This document shows positions 17,629-23,929 of a stretch of 64,000 bases of DNA, piece after piece (within the stretch, counting starts at the first letter, position 1; each line of letters starts with the position of its first letter). The position numbers and the translations under genes are program-made. The notes below the pieces were generated by a model, which saw only the letters and a list, made by a program, of their open reading frames with translations, did no database searches and was not told the origin of the DNA. Origin of the DNA: Nocardiopsis dassonvillei subsp. dassonvillei DSM 43111 (lineage in GTDB: Bacteria > Actinomycetota > Actinomycetes > Streptosporangiales > Streptosporangiaceae); NCBI RefSeq assembly GCF_000092985.1, contig NC_014211.1, positions 1 to 64,000 on the forward strand, given 5' to 3'.

Positions 17629-17982
17629 TCAGGCGTTCCCGGGGTCCGGACGCCCGTCGGTCCGCGCGCCGGCTTCGGAGGCGCGGAGTTCCTCGTTGAT
17701 CCGCTGCGCCTCCTCCAGCTGGTCCTCCAGGATGATGATCCTGCACGCGGCCTCGATCGGAGTGCCCTCGTCCACGAGTTCGCGGGCGCGGGAGGCGATC
17801 CTGAGCTGGTAACGGGAGTAGCGGCGGTGCCCGCCCGCCGAGCGCAGGGGCTCGATCAGCCGGGCCTCACCCAGGGCGCGCAGGAAGGCCGGTGTGGCAC
17901 CGATCATCTCCGCCGCGCGGCCCATGGTGTAGGCGGGGTAGTCGTCATCGTCGAACCGGTCTTCGGTTTCGGGACGGGACAA
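17629..17982 (-). CDS. MerR-family regulator
   Basis: DNA-binding protein of 117 residues. The N-terminal MerR helix-turn-helix and wing are clear: YTMGRAAEMIGATPAFLRAL and LIEPLRSAGGHRRYSRYQ, then the dimerisation helix IIILEDQLEEAQRINEELRA. There is no C-terminal effector domain or metal-binding Cys, so it resembles the short stress-type MerR proteins common in actinobacteria. The start is TTG at 17982 (reading MSRPETED); the next ATG, 19 residues in, would cut into the helix-turn-helix. AGGAGAG and GAGAAAGAG lie upstream. Its leader holds a 12-bp hairpin and, further up, the hairpin array at 18256-18590. Confidence 0.88.
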   Translation of the reverse strand: MSRPETEDRFDDDDYPAYTMGRAAEMIGATPAFLRALGEARLIEPLRSAGGHRRYSRYQLRIASRARELVDEGTPIEAACRIIILEDQLEEAQRINEELRASEAGARTDGRPDPGNA

Positions 17983-18014
17983 GCGTTTCTCTTTCTCTCC
18001 TCATCGCACGCCGA

Positions 18015-18044
18015 GGGCCCCAGCGCCGAACAGCGCTGGGGCCC
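18015..18044. promoter_or_regulatory. 12-bp hairpin in the MerR leader (attenuator-like)
   Basis: GGGCCCCAGCGC (18015-18026) pairs perfectly with GCGCTGGGGCCC (18033-18044) around CGAACA. It is 33 bases upstream of the TTG start of the leftward MerR gene, so it is either in that gene's 5' leader or a terminator for transcripts coming from hsp20. No U-run follows on either strand. Confidence 0.6.
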
Positions 18045-18255
18045 GAGAGTTCAACACCATCTACCGGCTGCTGCCGGTCTTCCGCTTCCCGAGGTCGAAC
18101 TGGGACGGGAACGCGGGGATCGCGGTTGTGTGACCGTGGACCACCTTCTTCCGAACCGGGGCCTGCGGTACCCGAGTGGGACATCCCCACACCCGGGCGA
18201 TCCTCGATGGCATCTACTCCTCTCGATCTCACTGCGTACACTTCACACCTGCCGC

Positions 18256-18590
18256 GGCGCCCCCCGTACGGGCGGGGCGCCGGTCCTGCGGTACTGCCTT
18301 ACCTCTGTACTGCGTGTCGCTGTCCTACCGGCTCCCGGCGTCTTGAGGCACGTGCACACCGGTCGAGCCGACCTGCTCTGTCACTGCGCGGTCCTCCCCG
18401 TGCGGGCGAAGAACCGGTCCTGCGGTACTGCCCTACCTCTGTACTGCGGTCCTACCGGCTCCCGACGCCGTACGCAAACCTCTGCGTCGGTCGAGCCCTA
18501 CCGCGTTCTCCCTGTTGCTGCGGCGTCCCCCGTGCGGGCGGGACGCCGGCCCTGCTCCCCACCGGCGCATCCGGTGGTCCACCTCGTGGA
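18256..18590. repeat. tandem array of covarying hairpins, about 133-base unit
   Basis: Two full units (18256-18389, 18390-18521) and the start of a third (18522 onward). Each unit opens with a 26-base hairpin whose loop region is CCGTRCGGGC. The arms are GGCGCCCC/GGGGCGCC (18256-18281), GGTCCTCC/GAAGAACC (18390-18415, two mismatches) and GGCGTCCC/GGGACGCC (18522-18547): the arms change while pairing is largely kept. Next comes a 34-base direct repeat, 18281-18314 and 18415-18448, differing at one base, with internal GCGGTAC/GTACTGC pairing. Then TCCTACCGGCTCCCG repeats at 18323-18337 and 18450-18464 and closes onto CGGTCGAGCC (18360-18369, 18488-18497). Two more small hairpins end the array at 18559-18577 and 18578-18590. 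Weak relatives (CTGCGGTAC, CTACCGGCT) are visible back to 18060. Strand and function are unknown. Confidence 0.75.
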
Positions 18591-18696
18591 TCTCTGTGGC
18601 TACGACAGGAAATGTATCAGCGCTTCCGGCGGATGTCTACTCTGGCCGATGTAGATTTCGGTGAGTCCCGCGAGGAGGTTTTCCGGAAGCGCCGCC

Positions 18697-19020
18697 TCAG
18701 CCCGCCTCGGCGTACACCGGGGCCTCCAGGGACGCCCTCAGCTGCTCGGCGAGCGGTTCGTCGAGGCTGTGCGGCAGGCCCCCGTGGCGAGGGTCCCGGC
18801 ACGCCCGCCGGAAGGAGTCGGGGTCGCCGGTCAGCTCCGCGGTGGCGTTCCTGAGGTCCTCCAGCGCCTGGCGGAGGCGGTCGGGAGTGCTCCCCCACGC
18901 GGTCTCGTAGGCCCGGAGGGCGCGGAAGAAGCGGACGCACGCGAAATGGGTCGTCTCCCGGTGGTCGTGGCGCTGGATGTGCTCGGCCACGGCGCGGGTC
19001 CTGCGGAGTGTGGAAGGCAT
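18697..19020 (-). CDS. small hypothetical protein next to hsp20
   Basis: Soluble, helix-rich protein of 107 residues that I do not recognise. It begins MPSTLRRTRAVAEHI and contains HFACVRFFRALRAYETAWG and LRQALEDLRNATAELTGDPD; it has no membrane segment or metal motif. Codon third positions are G/C-rich as in the neighbours. ATG at 19020 was preferred over a GTG at 19056, because AGGAAG lies upstream and the longer form adds only a Ser-rich tail. It is read in the same direction as hsp20, 80 bases downstream of it, so it is probably part of the same heat-stress transcript. Confidence 0.6.
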   Translation of the reverse strand: MPSTLRRTRAVAEHIQRHDHRETTHFACVRFFRALRAYETAWGSTPDRLRQALEDLRNATAELTGDPDSFRRACRDPRHGGLPHSLDEPLAEQLRASLEAPVYAEAG

Positions 19021-19100
19021 CGGATCACTGCTTCCTGAGGGGAGGGACACGGACACTGCTCAGGGGCGGGCGGCCCGGCCGGAGCCGGGCCGTCGGGGGC

Positions 19101-19529
19101 TCAGGCCCGGATACTGCGGGGCTGGCCCTCGCCTGTGCCGACGCTGATCTTGCGCGGCTTGGCCTGCTCGGCGACCGGGATGCGCAGGGTCAGGACGCCG
19201 TCGGCGTAGTCGGCCTGGATGGCGTCGGTCTCCAGCGTCTCGCCGAGGAACAGCTGCCGGGAGAAGGTGCCGGTGGGCCGCTCGGCGACCACCACCGACT
19301 CGCGGTCGCGCACGGTGTCGGGGCGCTCGGCGGTCACCGTGAGCACGTTGCGCTCGACCTCCAGGTCGATGGAGTCGGCGCGCACGCCCGGCAGGTCGAA
19401 GCAGACGACGAAGACATCACCGTCACGGTAGGCGTCGATCGGCATCGCGGCCGGTCGGGACGCATCGCCCAGGATCCGCTGTGTCAGGCGGTCGATGTCC
19501 CGGAAGGGGTCGGTACGCATCAGCATCAT
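19101..19529 (-). CDS. Hsp20/alpha-crystallin small heat-shock protein
   Basis: ATP-independent holdase chaperone of 142 residues that binds unfolding proteins. The alpha-crystallin domain spans about residues 25-125, with VVCFDLPGVRADSIDLEVER, NVLTVTAERP, the loop ERPTGTFSRQLFLGE and the closing strand YADGVLTLRIPVAE. A short IPV-like element (RIPVAEQAKPRKISV) forms the C-terminal tail that mediates oligomerisation. ATG at 19529 has AAGGGAGG five bases upstream. It is divergent from a HspR-like MerR gene, and its promoter carries an inverted repeat in the -35/-10 spacer, which suggests control by that regulator. Confidence 0.92.
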   Translation of the reverse strand: MMLMRTDPFRDIDRLTQRILGDASRPAAMPIDAYRDGDVFVVCFDLPGVRADSIDLEVERNVLTVTAERPDTVRDRESVVVAERPTGTFSRQLFLGETLETDAIQADYADGVLTLRIPVAEQAKPRKISVGTGEGQPRSIRA

Positions 19530-19579
19530 GGAAACCTCCCTTGGCTCTACTAGAAAACCTGATGCGAGGTGACGCAAGT

Positions 19580-19608
19580 TTTATACCTCAGTCTGGAGAG
19601 GTAAACAA
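19580..19608 (-). promoter_or_regulatory. hsp20 promoter with operator in the spacer
   Basis: Read leftwards, TTGTTT (19608-19603) and TATAAA (19585-19580) are separated by 17 bases. The inverted repeat TACCTC/GAGGTA (19584-19589, 19598-19603) fills the spacer, the place where MerR-type regulators bind. It lies 51 bases upstream of the hsp20 ATG. Confidence 0.6.
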
Positions 19609-19674
19609 CTATGTCCGACAAAGATTTCCTCAAGCCGTGGGTAAGACGACGGTCCCGACGGGAAGGATGCGCTG

Positions 19675-19953
19675 ATGAGGGGACCGGGGCCGGATCCTGT
19701 CCGGGGCCTGTACACGATCTCCGTGGCCGCGGAGCTGTCCGGCGTCGCGCCGCGGAGCCTGCGCGCCTACGAGGAGCGGGGCCTGGTCGCTCCGGCGCGC
19801 ACCGAGGGCGGCACGCGGCTGTACAGCGACGACGACATCATCCGCCTGCGGCGGGTGGCCGAGCTGGCCGCCCAGGGGGTGAACCTCGCGGGGATCGGCC
19901 GGATCCTGGAGCTGGAGGAGGAGAACACCCGGCTGCGCGGCGGTCCCGGGTGA
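19675..19953 (+). CDS. HspR-like MerR-family heat-shock regulator
   Basis: Small MerR protein of 92 residues, consisting of the DNA-binding domain and a short dimerisation helix: YTISVAAELSGVAPRSLRAY, EERGLVAPARTEGGTRLYS, then GIGRILELEEENTRL. This is the HspR layout (YVISVAAqLaGmHpqTLR); HspR represses dnaK/clpB and hsp18-type genes. The placement next to and divergent from hsp20 supports that role. A classical CTTGAGT-N7-ACTCAAG HAIR element was not found in the gap; only a CTCAAG half-site near 19630. ATG at 19675 has GAAGGA seven bases upstream. A strong terminator follows. Confidence 0.82.
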   Translation: MRGPGPDPVRGLYTISVAAELSGVAPRSLRAYEERGLVAPARTEGGTRLYSDDDIIRLRRVAELAAQGVNLAGIGRILELEEENTRLRGGPG

Positions 19954-19995
19954 GGCGGGCGGGGGCCGGCTCCGCCCGGACCCGGCCCGGACACG

Positions 19996-20041
19996 GCGAG
20001 GGCCCCGGGAGCGGGCTCAGCCGCCCTCCCGGGGCCCTCGC
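19996..20041. terminator. 16-bp bidirectional terminator hairpin
   Basis: GCGAGGGCCCCGGGAG (19996-20011) is perfectly complementary to 20026-20041 with a 14-base loop. It separates the convergent ends of the HspR-like gene and the Mrp operon. Confidence 0.8.
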
Positions 20042-20060
20042 GGGGGTTCTCGCCCGCCGT

Positions 20061-20465
20061 CTAGCGGGAAGCGCCGTCCGCTTCGCCGCCGCCCTTCCCG
20101 CGCTTGGCCTCCAGGCGCTCGGCCAGCTCGTCACGGGTGGTGAGCTCCTCGTCGATGCGCCCGGTCCGGTAGCCCACGCGGGCGGCGATGTGGCCCGCCA
20201 CCGGGACGGTCACGATCTGGAACAGCGCCACCAGCAGCAGCGTTCCGGCGCTGAAGACGTTGGTCTCCACGGGGATCAGCCGGATGCCGATCCCCACCAG
20301 CACCAGCAGCAGTCCCAGGATCTGCGGCTTGGCGGCGGTGTGCATGCGCGAGAGCAGGTCGGGGAAGCGCAGCAGGCCCACGCCCGCCACGAGCGAGAGC
20401 ATGGCCCCGGCCAGGACGCACAGGAGCGCCACCCAGTCCAGGACGGTGATCAGCTGGTCGCTCAC
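20061..20465 (-). CDS. mnhG: Mrp Na+/H+ antiporter subunit G
   Basis: Last gene of the Mrp (Mnh) multisubunit cation/proton antiporter operon; a small inner-membrane subunit of 134 residues. Three hydrophobic segments include the family signature GVGLLRFPDLLSRMHTAAKPQILGLLL. A hydrophilic, charged C-terminal tail (ELAERLEAKRGKGGGEAD) extends beyond the core. GTG at 20465 overlaps the mnhF stop in GTGA, giving translational coupling. The TAG stop is followed by a strong hairpin. Confidence 0.92.
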   Translation of the reverse strand: MSDQLITVLDWVALLCVLAGAMLSLVAGVGLLRFPDLLSRMHTAAKPQILGLLLVLVGIGIRLIPVETNVFSAGTLLLVALFQIVTVPVAGHIAARVGYRTGRIDEELTTRDELAERLEAKRGKGGGEADGASR

Positions 20466-20827
20466 GAGGTCTCCCCCTTCTCCGGCCGCTCCGAGTCGGG
20501 GACCGCGTCGGTGGGCGTCGCTGAGGTCGGATGGGCCTCGGTCGGCGTGGCGATGTGCTCCTGGTCCTCGTGCGCCCGCCGCGCGACGAACTTGGCGATG
20601 CTGACCGAGCTGACGAAGCCCAGCAGGGACAGGACCAGCAGCGTCGGCAGGACCGTGGGGTCGCGGGTGAAGGCCGCGTAGGCGCCCACGCCGGCCAGCG
20701 CCGAGGCGAGCAGCACGTCCACGGAGATGGCCCGGTCCAGGATGCCCGGACCGATGAGCATCCGGGTCACGCTCAGCAGCGCGGCCAGGCCGAGCATGAC
20801 GCCGATGACGATCCACAGGACGTTCAC
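20462..20827 (-). CDS. mnhF: Mrp Na+/H+ antiporter subunit F
   Basis: Small membrane subunit of 121 residues. Three transmembrane segments occupy residues 1-85, with the conserved RMLIGPGILDRAISVDVL and LPTLLVLSLLGFVSSVSIAKFV. The last about 35 residues are a hydrophilic Thr/Pro/Glu tail not found in most MrpF proteins. GTG at 20827 overlaps the mnhE stop (GTGA) and its own stop overlaps mnhG, so stoichiometric synthesis is expected. Confidence 0.92.
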   Translation of the reverse strand: MNVLWIVIGVMLGLAALLSVTRMLIGPGILDRAISVDVLLASALAGVGAYAAFTRDPTVLPTLLVLSLLGFVSSVSIAKFVARRAHEDQEHIATPTEAHPTSATPTDAVPDSERPEKGETS

Positions 20828-21441
20828 GGTCTCCCCCTCCCGCCGCCCAGCACGGGCTCCCCGGCCCGCAGCGCGGCGATGTCCTCACGGGTGCCCAGCG
20901 CCATCACGATCCGCTCCTCCAGGTGCAGGACGTCCTCGCGCCCCTGCTCGATCGAGCCGTCGTCGTCCGCGCCCAGCACGTGCACGTACAGGGTCCGGTC
21001 CGGCTGGCCGACCTCGACGATCACCGAACCCGGGATGATCGAGCTGGCGATCGACACGCACACCTGCATCAGGTCGGAGTCGGTACGCAGCCGCACCTCC
21101 ACCACCGAGCTGTGCACCCGTCCGGGCGTGAAGGTCTGCACGGTCACCCGGAAGCTGGCCCAGACCATTCGGGCGAGCATGTACACCAGCAGCCGGACCA
21201 GGTACAGCGGCCGGAACCGGAACCCCGGGGAGATCGGCGGCAGCGGGAACACCAGCATGATCACCACCGACACCAGGAAGCCCAGGACCAGCAGGCCCAG
21301 CGACTCCGGCCGCAGACGGAAGGCGTCGAAGAGCAGCATCCACACCAGGGTCATGCCGAGTGCCACCGGGATCTGCACCTTGCCCAGGCGCCTGCGCAGC
21401 GCGGTCAGGCCGATCCGCTTCTTCTCCTGCAGGCCGTTCAC
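20824..21441 (-). CDS. mnhE: Mrp Na+/H+ antiporter subunit E
   Basis: Membrane subunit of 205 residues. Hydrophobic helices at about residues 22-75 (IPVALGMTLVWMLLFDAF) are followed by the MrpE signature segment SSIIPGSVIVEVGQPDRTLY and VHVLGADDD. The C-terminal part is cytosolic and ends in Gly/Arg. GTG at 21441 overlaps the mnhD stop in GTGA and has GGGAGG six bases upstream. Confidence 0.92.
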   Translation of the reverse strand: MNGLQEKKRIGLTALRRRLGKVQIPVALGMTLVWMLLFDAFRLRPESLGLLVLGFLVSVVIMLVFPLPPISPGFRFRPLYLVRLLVYMLARMVWASFRVTVQTFTPGRVHSSVVEVRLRTDSDLMQVCVSIASSIIPGSVIVEVGQPDRTLYVHVLGADDDGSIEQGREDVLHLEERIVMALGTREDIAALRAGEPVLGGGRGRP

Positions 21442-23096
21442 CGGTCGCCTCCCAGAACCGCCTCGATGTAGGGGCCGCGCGCCTGGAGCTCGACCGCCGC
21501 GTCCGAGGAGTACTCGATCAGCGGTCCGGCCAGCACCGTCAGGGCGATGCTGAACACCACCAGCGCCACCGTGGCGCCGACCATACTCCTGGGCAGGACG
21601 ACGGACGTGACCACGGGCGTGGCCGCGGTCGAGGTGTCGCCCAGGCGGGAGGACGGACCGACCGCCTCGCCGGGGCCCAGGGCCGCGGTGGAGGGGTCGT
21701 CGGTCTCGGTGTCCTCCAGCACGGTGCCGGGCTCGGCCACCATGCCCTCGGAGGGCGTGCGCCAGAACGCGTAGTTCCACACCCGGGCGATGACGTACAG
21801 GGTCAGCAGGCTCGTCAGCACCGACGCGCCCACCAGGGCGTAGGCCAGCGGCGTGCCCGCCTCCACCCCGGCCTGGATCAGGCCGAGCTTGCCGAGGAAG
21901 CCCGACAGCGGCGGGATGCCGCCCAGGTTCATCGCCGGGACGAAGAACAGGACCGCGAGTATCGGCGCGATCCGCACCAGTCCGCCCAGCTGGTCCAGCG
22001 AGGTGGAGCCGCCCCGGCGCTCGATCAGACCCGTGATGAGGAACAGCGTGGTCTGCACCGTGATGTGGTGCGCGACGTAGAACACCGCGCCCGCCATGCC
22101 CTGCTCGCTGCCCAGGGCCACACCGAACACCATGTACCCGATGTGGCTGATCAGCGTGAACGACAGCAGACGCTTGATGTCGGTCTGCGCGACCGCGCCG
22201 AGGATGCCCATGATCATCGTCGCCAGGGCGACGACCATCAGCAGGTCGTTGAGCTGGTCGCCCGGGAACAGCAGGGTCTGGGTGCGGATGATCGCGTACA
22301 CGCCCACCTTGGTGAGCAGGCCCGCGAACACCGCCGTGACCGGCGCGGGCGCGGTCGGATAGGAGTCGGGCAGCCACGCGGCCAGCGGGAAGACCGCCGC
22401 CTTGATGCCGAAGGCGAACAGCAGCACGACCTGGAGGACCGCCCGCAGGTCCGAGGACAGCTCGGGCAGCCGCTCGCCGAGCTGGGCCATGTTCACGGTG
22501 CCGGTCGCGCCGAAGACCAGCGCGATGGCGATGAGGAACAGCACCGACGACACCAGGGACACCACGACGTAGATGGCGCCCGCCCGCATCCGGGACTGCG
22601 TGCCGCCCAGGGTCAGCAGCACGTAGCTGGCCGTCAGCAGGATCTCGAACCCGACGTACAGGTTGAACAGGTCACCGGCCAGGAAGGCGTTGGAGACGCC
22701 CGCCACCAGGATCAGGTAGGTCGGCTGGTACACCGACAGCGGTGCCACCTCGGCCTTGCCCGCCATGCCCTGGCCGATGGAGTACACCAGCACGGCCAGC
22801 GTGATCGCCGCCGACACCGTCACCATCAGCGCGGAGAGCCGGTCGGCGACCAGGGTGATGCCGATCGGCGCCTCCCAGCCGCCCACCTGCACGACCTGCG
22901 GGCCGTAGGCGTGGGAGCCGAGCATCAGCACGAGGCCGATGACCAGCACCAGGGCCAGCGAGATGACGCTGAGCGCCTGCTGGAGCCGGGGCCAGCGGAT
23001 GCCGAGCGCCAGCTTCACCCCGGCCGCGAACAGCGGGAGCACCACCGGCAGCGGGATGAAGTAGTGCAGCAGACCGACGAAGTAGTCCGTCCCCAT
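21438..23096 (-). CDS. mnhD: Mrp Na+/H+ antiporter subunit D
   Basis: Proton-translocating, NuoM/NuoN-like subunit of 552 residues with about 14 transmembrane helices. Key features are the conserved Glu in NLYVGFEILLTASYVLL, the Lys-bearing FGIKAAVFPLAAWLPDSYP, TAVFAGLLTKVGVYAI and LSFTLISHIGYMVFG, residues essential for proton transfer in relatives. A hydrophilic linker (residues about 460-505, EDTETDDPSTAALGPGE) sits before the last helix. ATG at 23096 follows the mnhC stop by two bases, the only junction in this operon, besides the first gene, without an overlap. Confidence 0.93.
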   Translation of the reverse strand: MGTDYFVGLLHYFIPLPVVLPLFAAGVKLALGIRWPRLQQALSVISLALVLVIGLVLMLGSHAYGPQVVQVGGWEAPIGITLVADRLSALMVTVSAAITLAVLVYSIGQGMAGKAEVAPLSVYQPTYLILVAGVSNAFLAGDLFNLYVGFEILLTASYVLLTLGGTQSRMRAGAIYVVVSLVSSVLFLIAIALVFGATGTVNMAQLGERLPELSSDLRAVLQVVLLFAFGIKAAVFPLAAWLPDSYPTAPAPVTAVFAGLLTKVGVYAIIRTQTLLFPGDQLNDLLMVVALATMIMGILGAVAQTDIKRLLSFTLISHIGYMVFGVALGSEQGMAGAVFYVAHHITVQTTLFLITGLIERRGGSTSLDQLGGLVRIAPILAVLFFVPAMNLGGIPPLSGFLGKLGLIQAGVEAGTPLAYALVGASVLTSLLTLYVIARVWNYAFWRTPSEGMVAEPGTVLEDTETDDPSTAALGPGEAVGPSSRLGDTSTAATPVVTSVVLPRSMVGATVALVVFSIALTVLAGPLIEYSSDAAVELQARGPYIEAVLGGDR

Positions 23097-23098
23097 GG

Positions 23099-23929
23099 TC
23101 ACTCGCTCCCTTGCAGGTCGCTGTCCTCGGCGCGGGCCAAGCGCTCGCGTTCGGCCCGCATGGTCTGGCGCGCCTGCCTGCGCTGCGAGCGGATGCGGCG
23201 GCGCAGCTCGCGCCACAGCTCGCGCTCGGCGGCGCGGTCCGCCCGCCTGTGCTCGCGCAGGCGCCTGCGCCCCTGGCGGATGCGCCCGCGCAGCTCCTGG
23301 ACCTGGGCGGTCATCGACTCCGCGCGGTCGCTCAGGCGGCGCATGGTCTCGCGGGACTGCTCGTCCGGATCGTTCTCCTCCGCCTCCAGCTCGTAGCGGG
23401 CCAGTTCGGCCTGCGCCCGCGCGATCTCGGCCTTGATGCGGGCCTGCTCGGCCAGCTCGCGGGCGTCGGCGGTGGCGATGGTCGCCTGGAGTTCGGCCCG
23501 CTGGCGGCGGATGTCGGCCTGGAGCCTGCGGCGCTCCTTGAGGAAGCGCTGGCGCACCGCGCGGCGGCCCTCGCCCTGGACGATGCGCAGGTCCTCCGCG
23601 TCGTCCTGGACCTCGTCGTTGCCCTCCAGCTGCCAGTTCCGGTAGGCCATGGCCAGCAGGAAGGCGGTGATGCCGAGGGTGATGACGATCGCCGTCAGGA
23701 TCATCGCCTGCGGCAGCGGGTCGGTCATCTCCTCCGGTTCGGTGAACCACAGGACCGGCGGCCCGCCGGGCTCGCCCGCCATGGACAGGATCATCAGGTT
23801 GACCCCGTTGCTCATGACGATGAAGCCGAGCAGCACGCGGGTGAGGCTGCGCTCCAGCAGGAGCACGACGCCCACCGCGACCAGGACGCCGACGATGACG
23901 ACCAGGAGCAGGCTGGGGGACTCGTTCAC
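23099..23929 (-). CDS. mnhC: Mrp Na+/H+ antiporter subunit C with long coiled-coil extension
   Basis: NuoK-like membrane subunit of 276 residues. The first about 105 residues are a normal MrpC, three helices with RVLLGFIVMSNGVNLMILSM and PLPQAMILTAIVITLGITAF. Beyond WQLEGNDEVQDDAED a further about 165 residues follow, almost entirely Arg/Glu/Ala-rich helix (ADARELAEQARIKAEIARAQ, RRLREHRRADRAAERELWRE), predicted to form a long cytosolic coiled coil. Typical MrpC proteins are 110-180 residues, so this tail is unusual. GTG at 23929 overlaps the mnhA stop (GTGA) and follows GAGGAGG. Confidence 0.88.
   Translation of the reverse strand: MNESPSLLLVVIVGVLVAVGVVLLLERSLTRVLLGFIVMSNGVNLMILSMAGEPGGPPVLWFTEPEEMTDPLPQAMILTAIVITLGITAFLLAMAYRNWQLEGNDEVQDDAEDLRIVQGEGRRAVRQRFLKERRRLQADIRRQRAELQATIATADARELAEQARIKAEIARAQAELARYELEAEENDPDEQSRETMRRLSDRAESMTAQVQELRGRIRQGRRRLREHRRADRAAERELWRELRRRIRSQRRQARQTMRAERERLARAEDSDLQGSE

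Noticed and set aside
18256..18590. CRISPR array
   Set aside because: Repeats are too long and too few, spacers are not unique sequence of constant size, and no cas gene is near. Paired stem changes fit a structured element.
21360..23396. Long rightward frame (over 670 codons) across mnhD and mnhC
   Set aside because: Low-complexity Arg/Gln/His/Asp sequence opposite an unmistakable antiporter subunit; a shadow.
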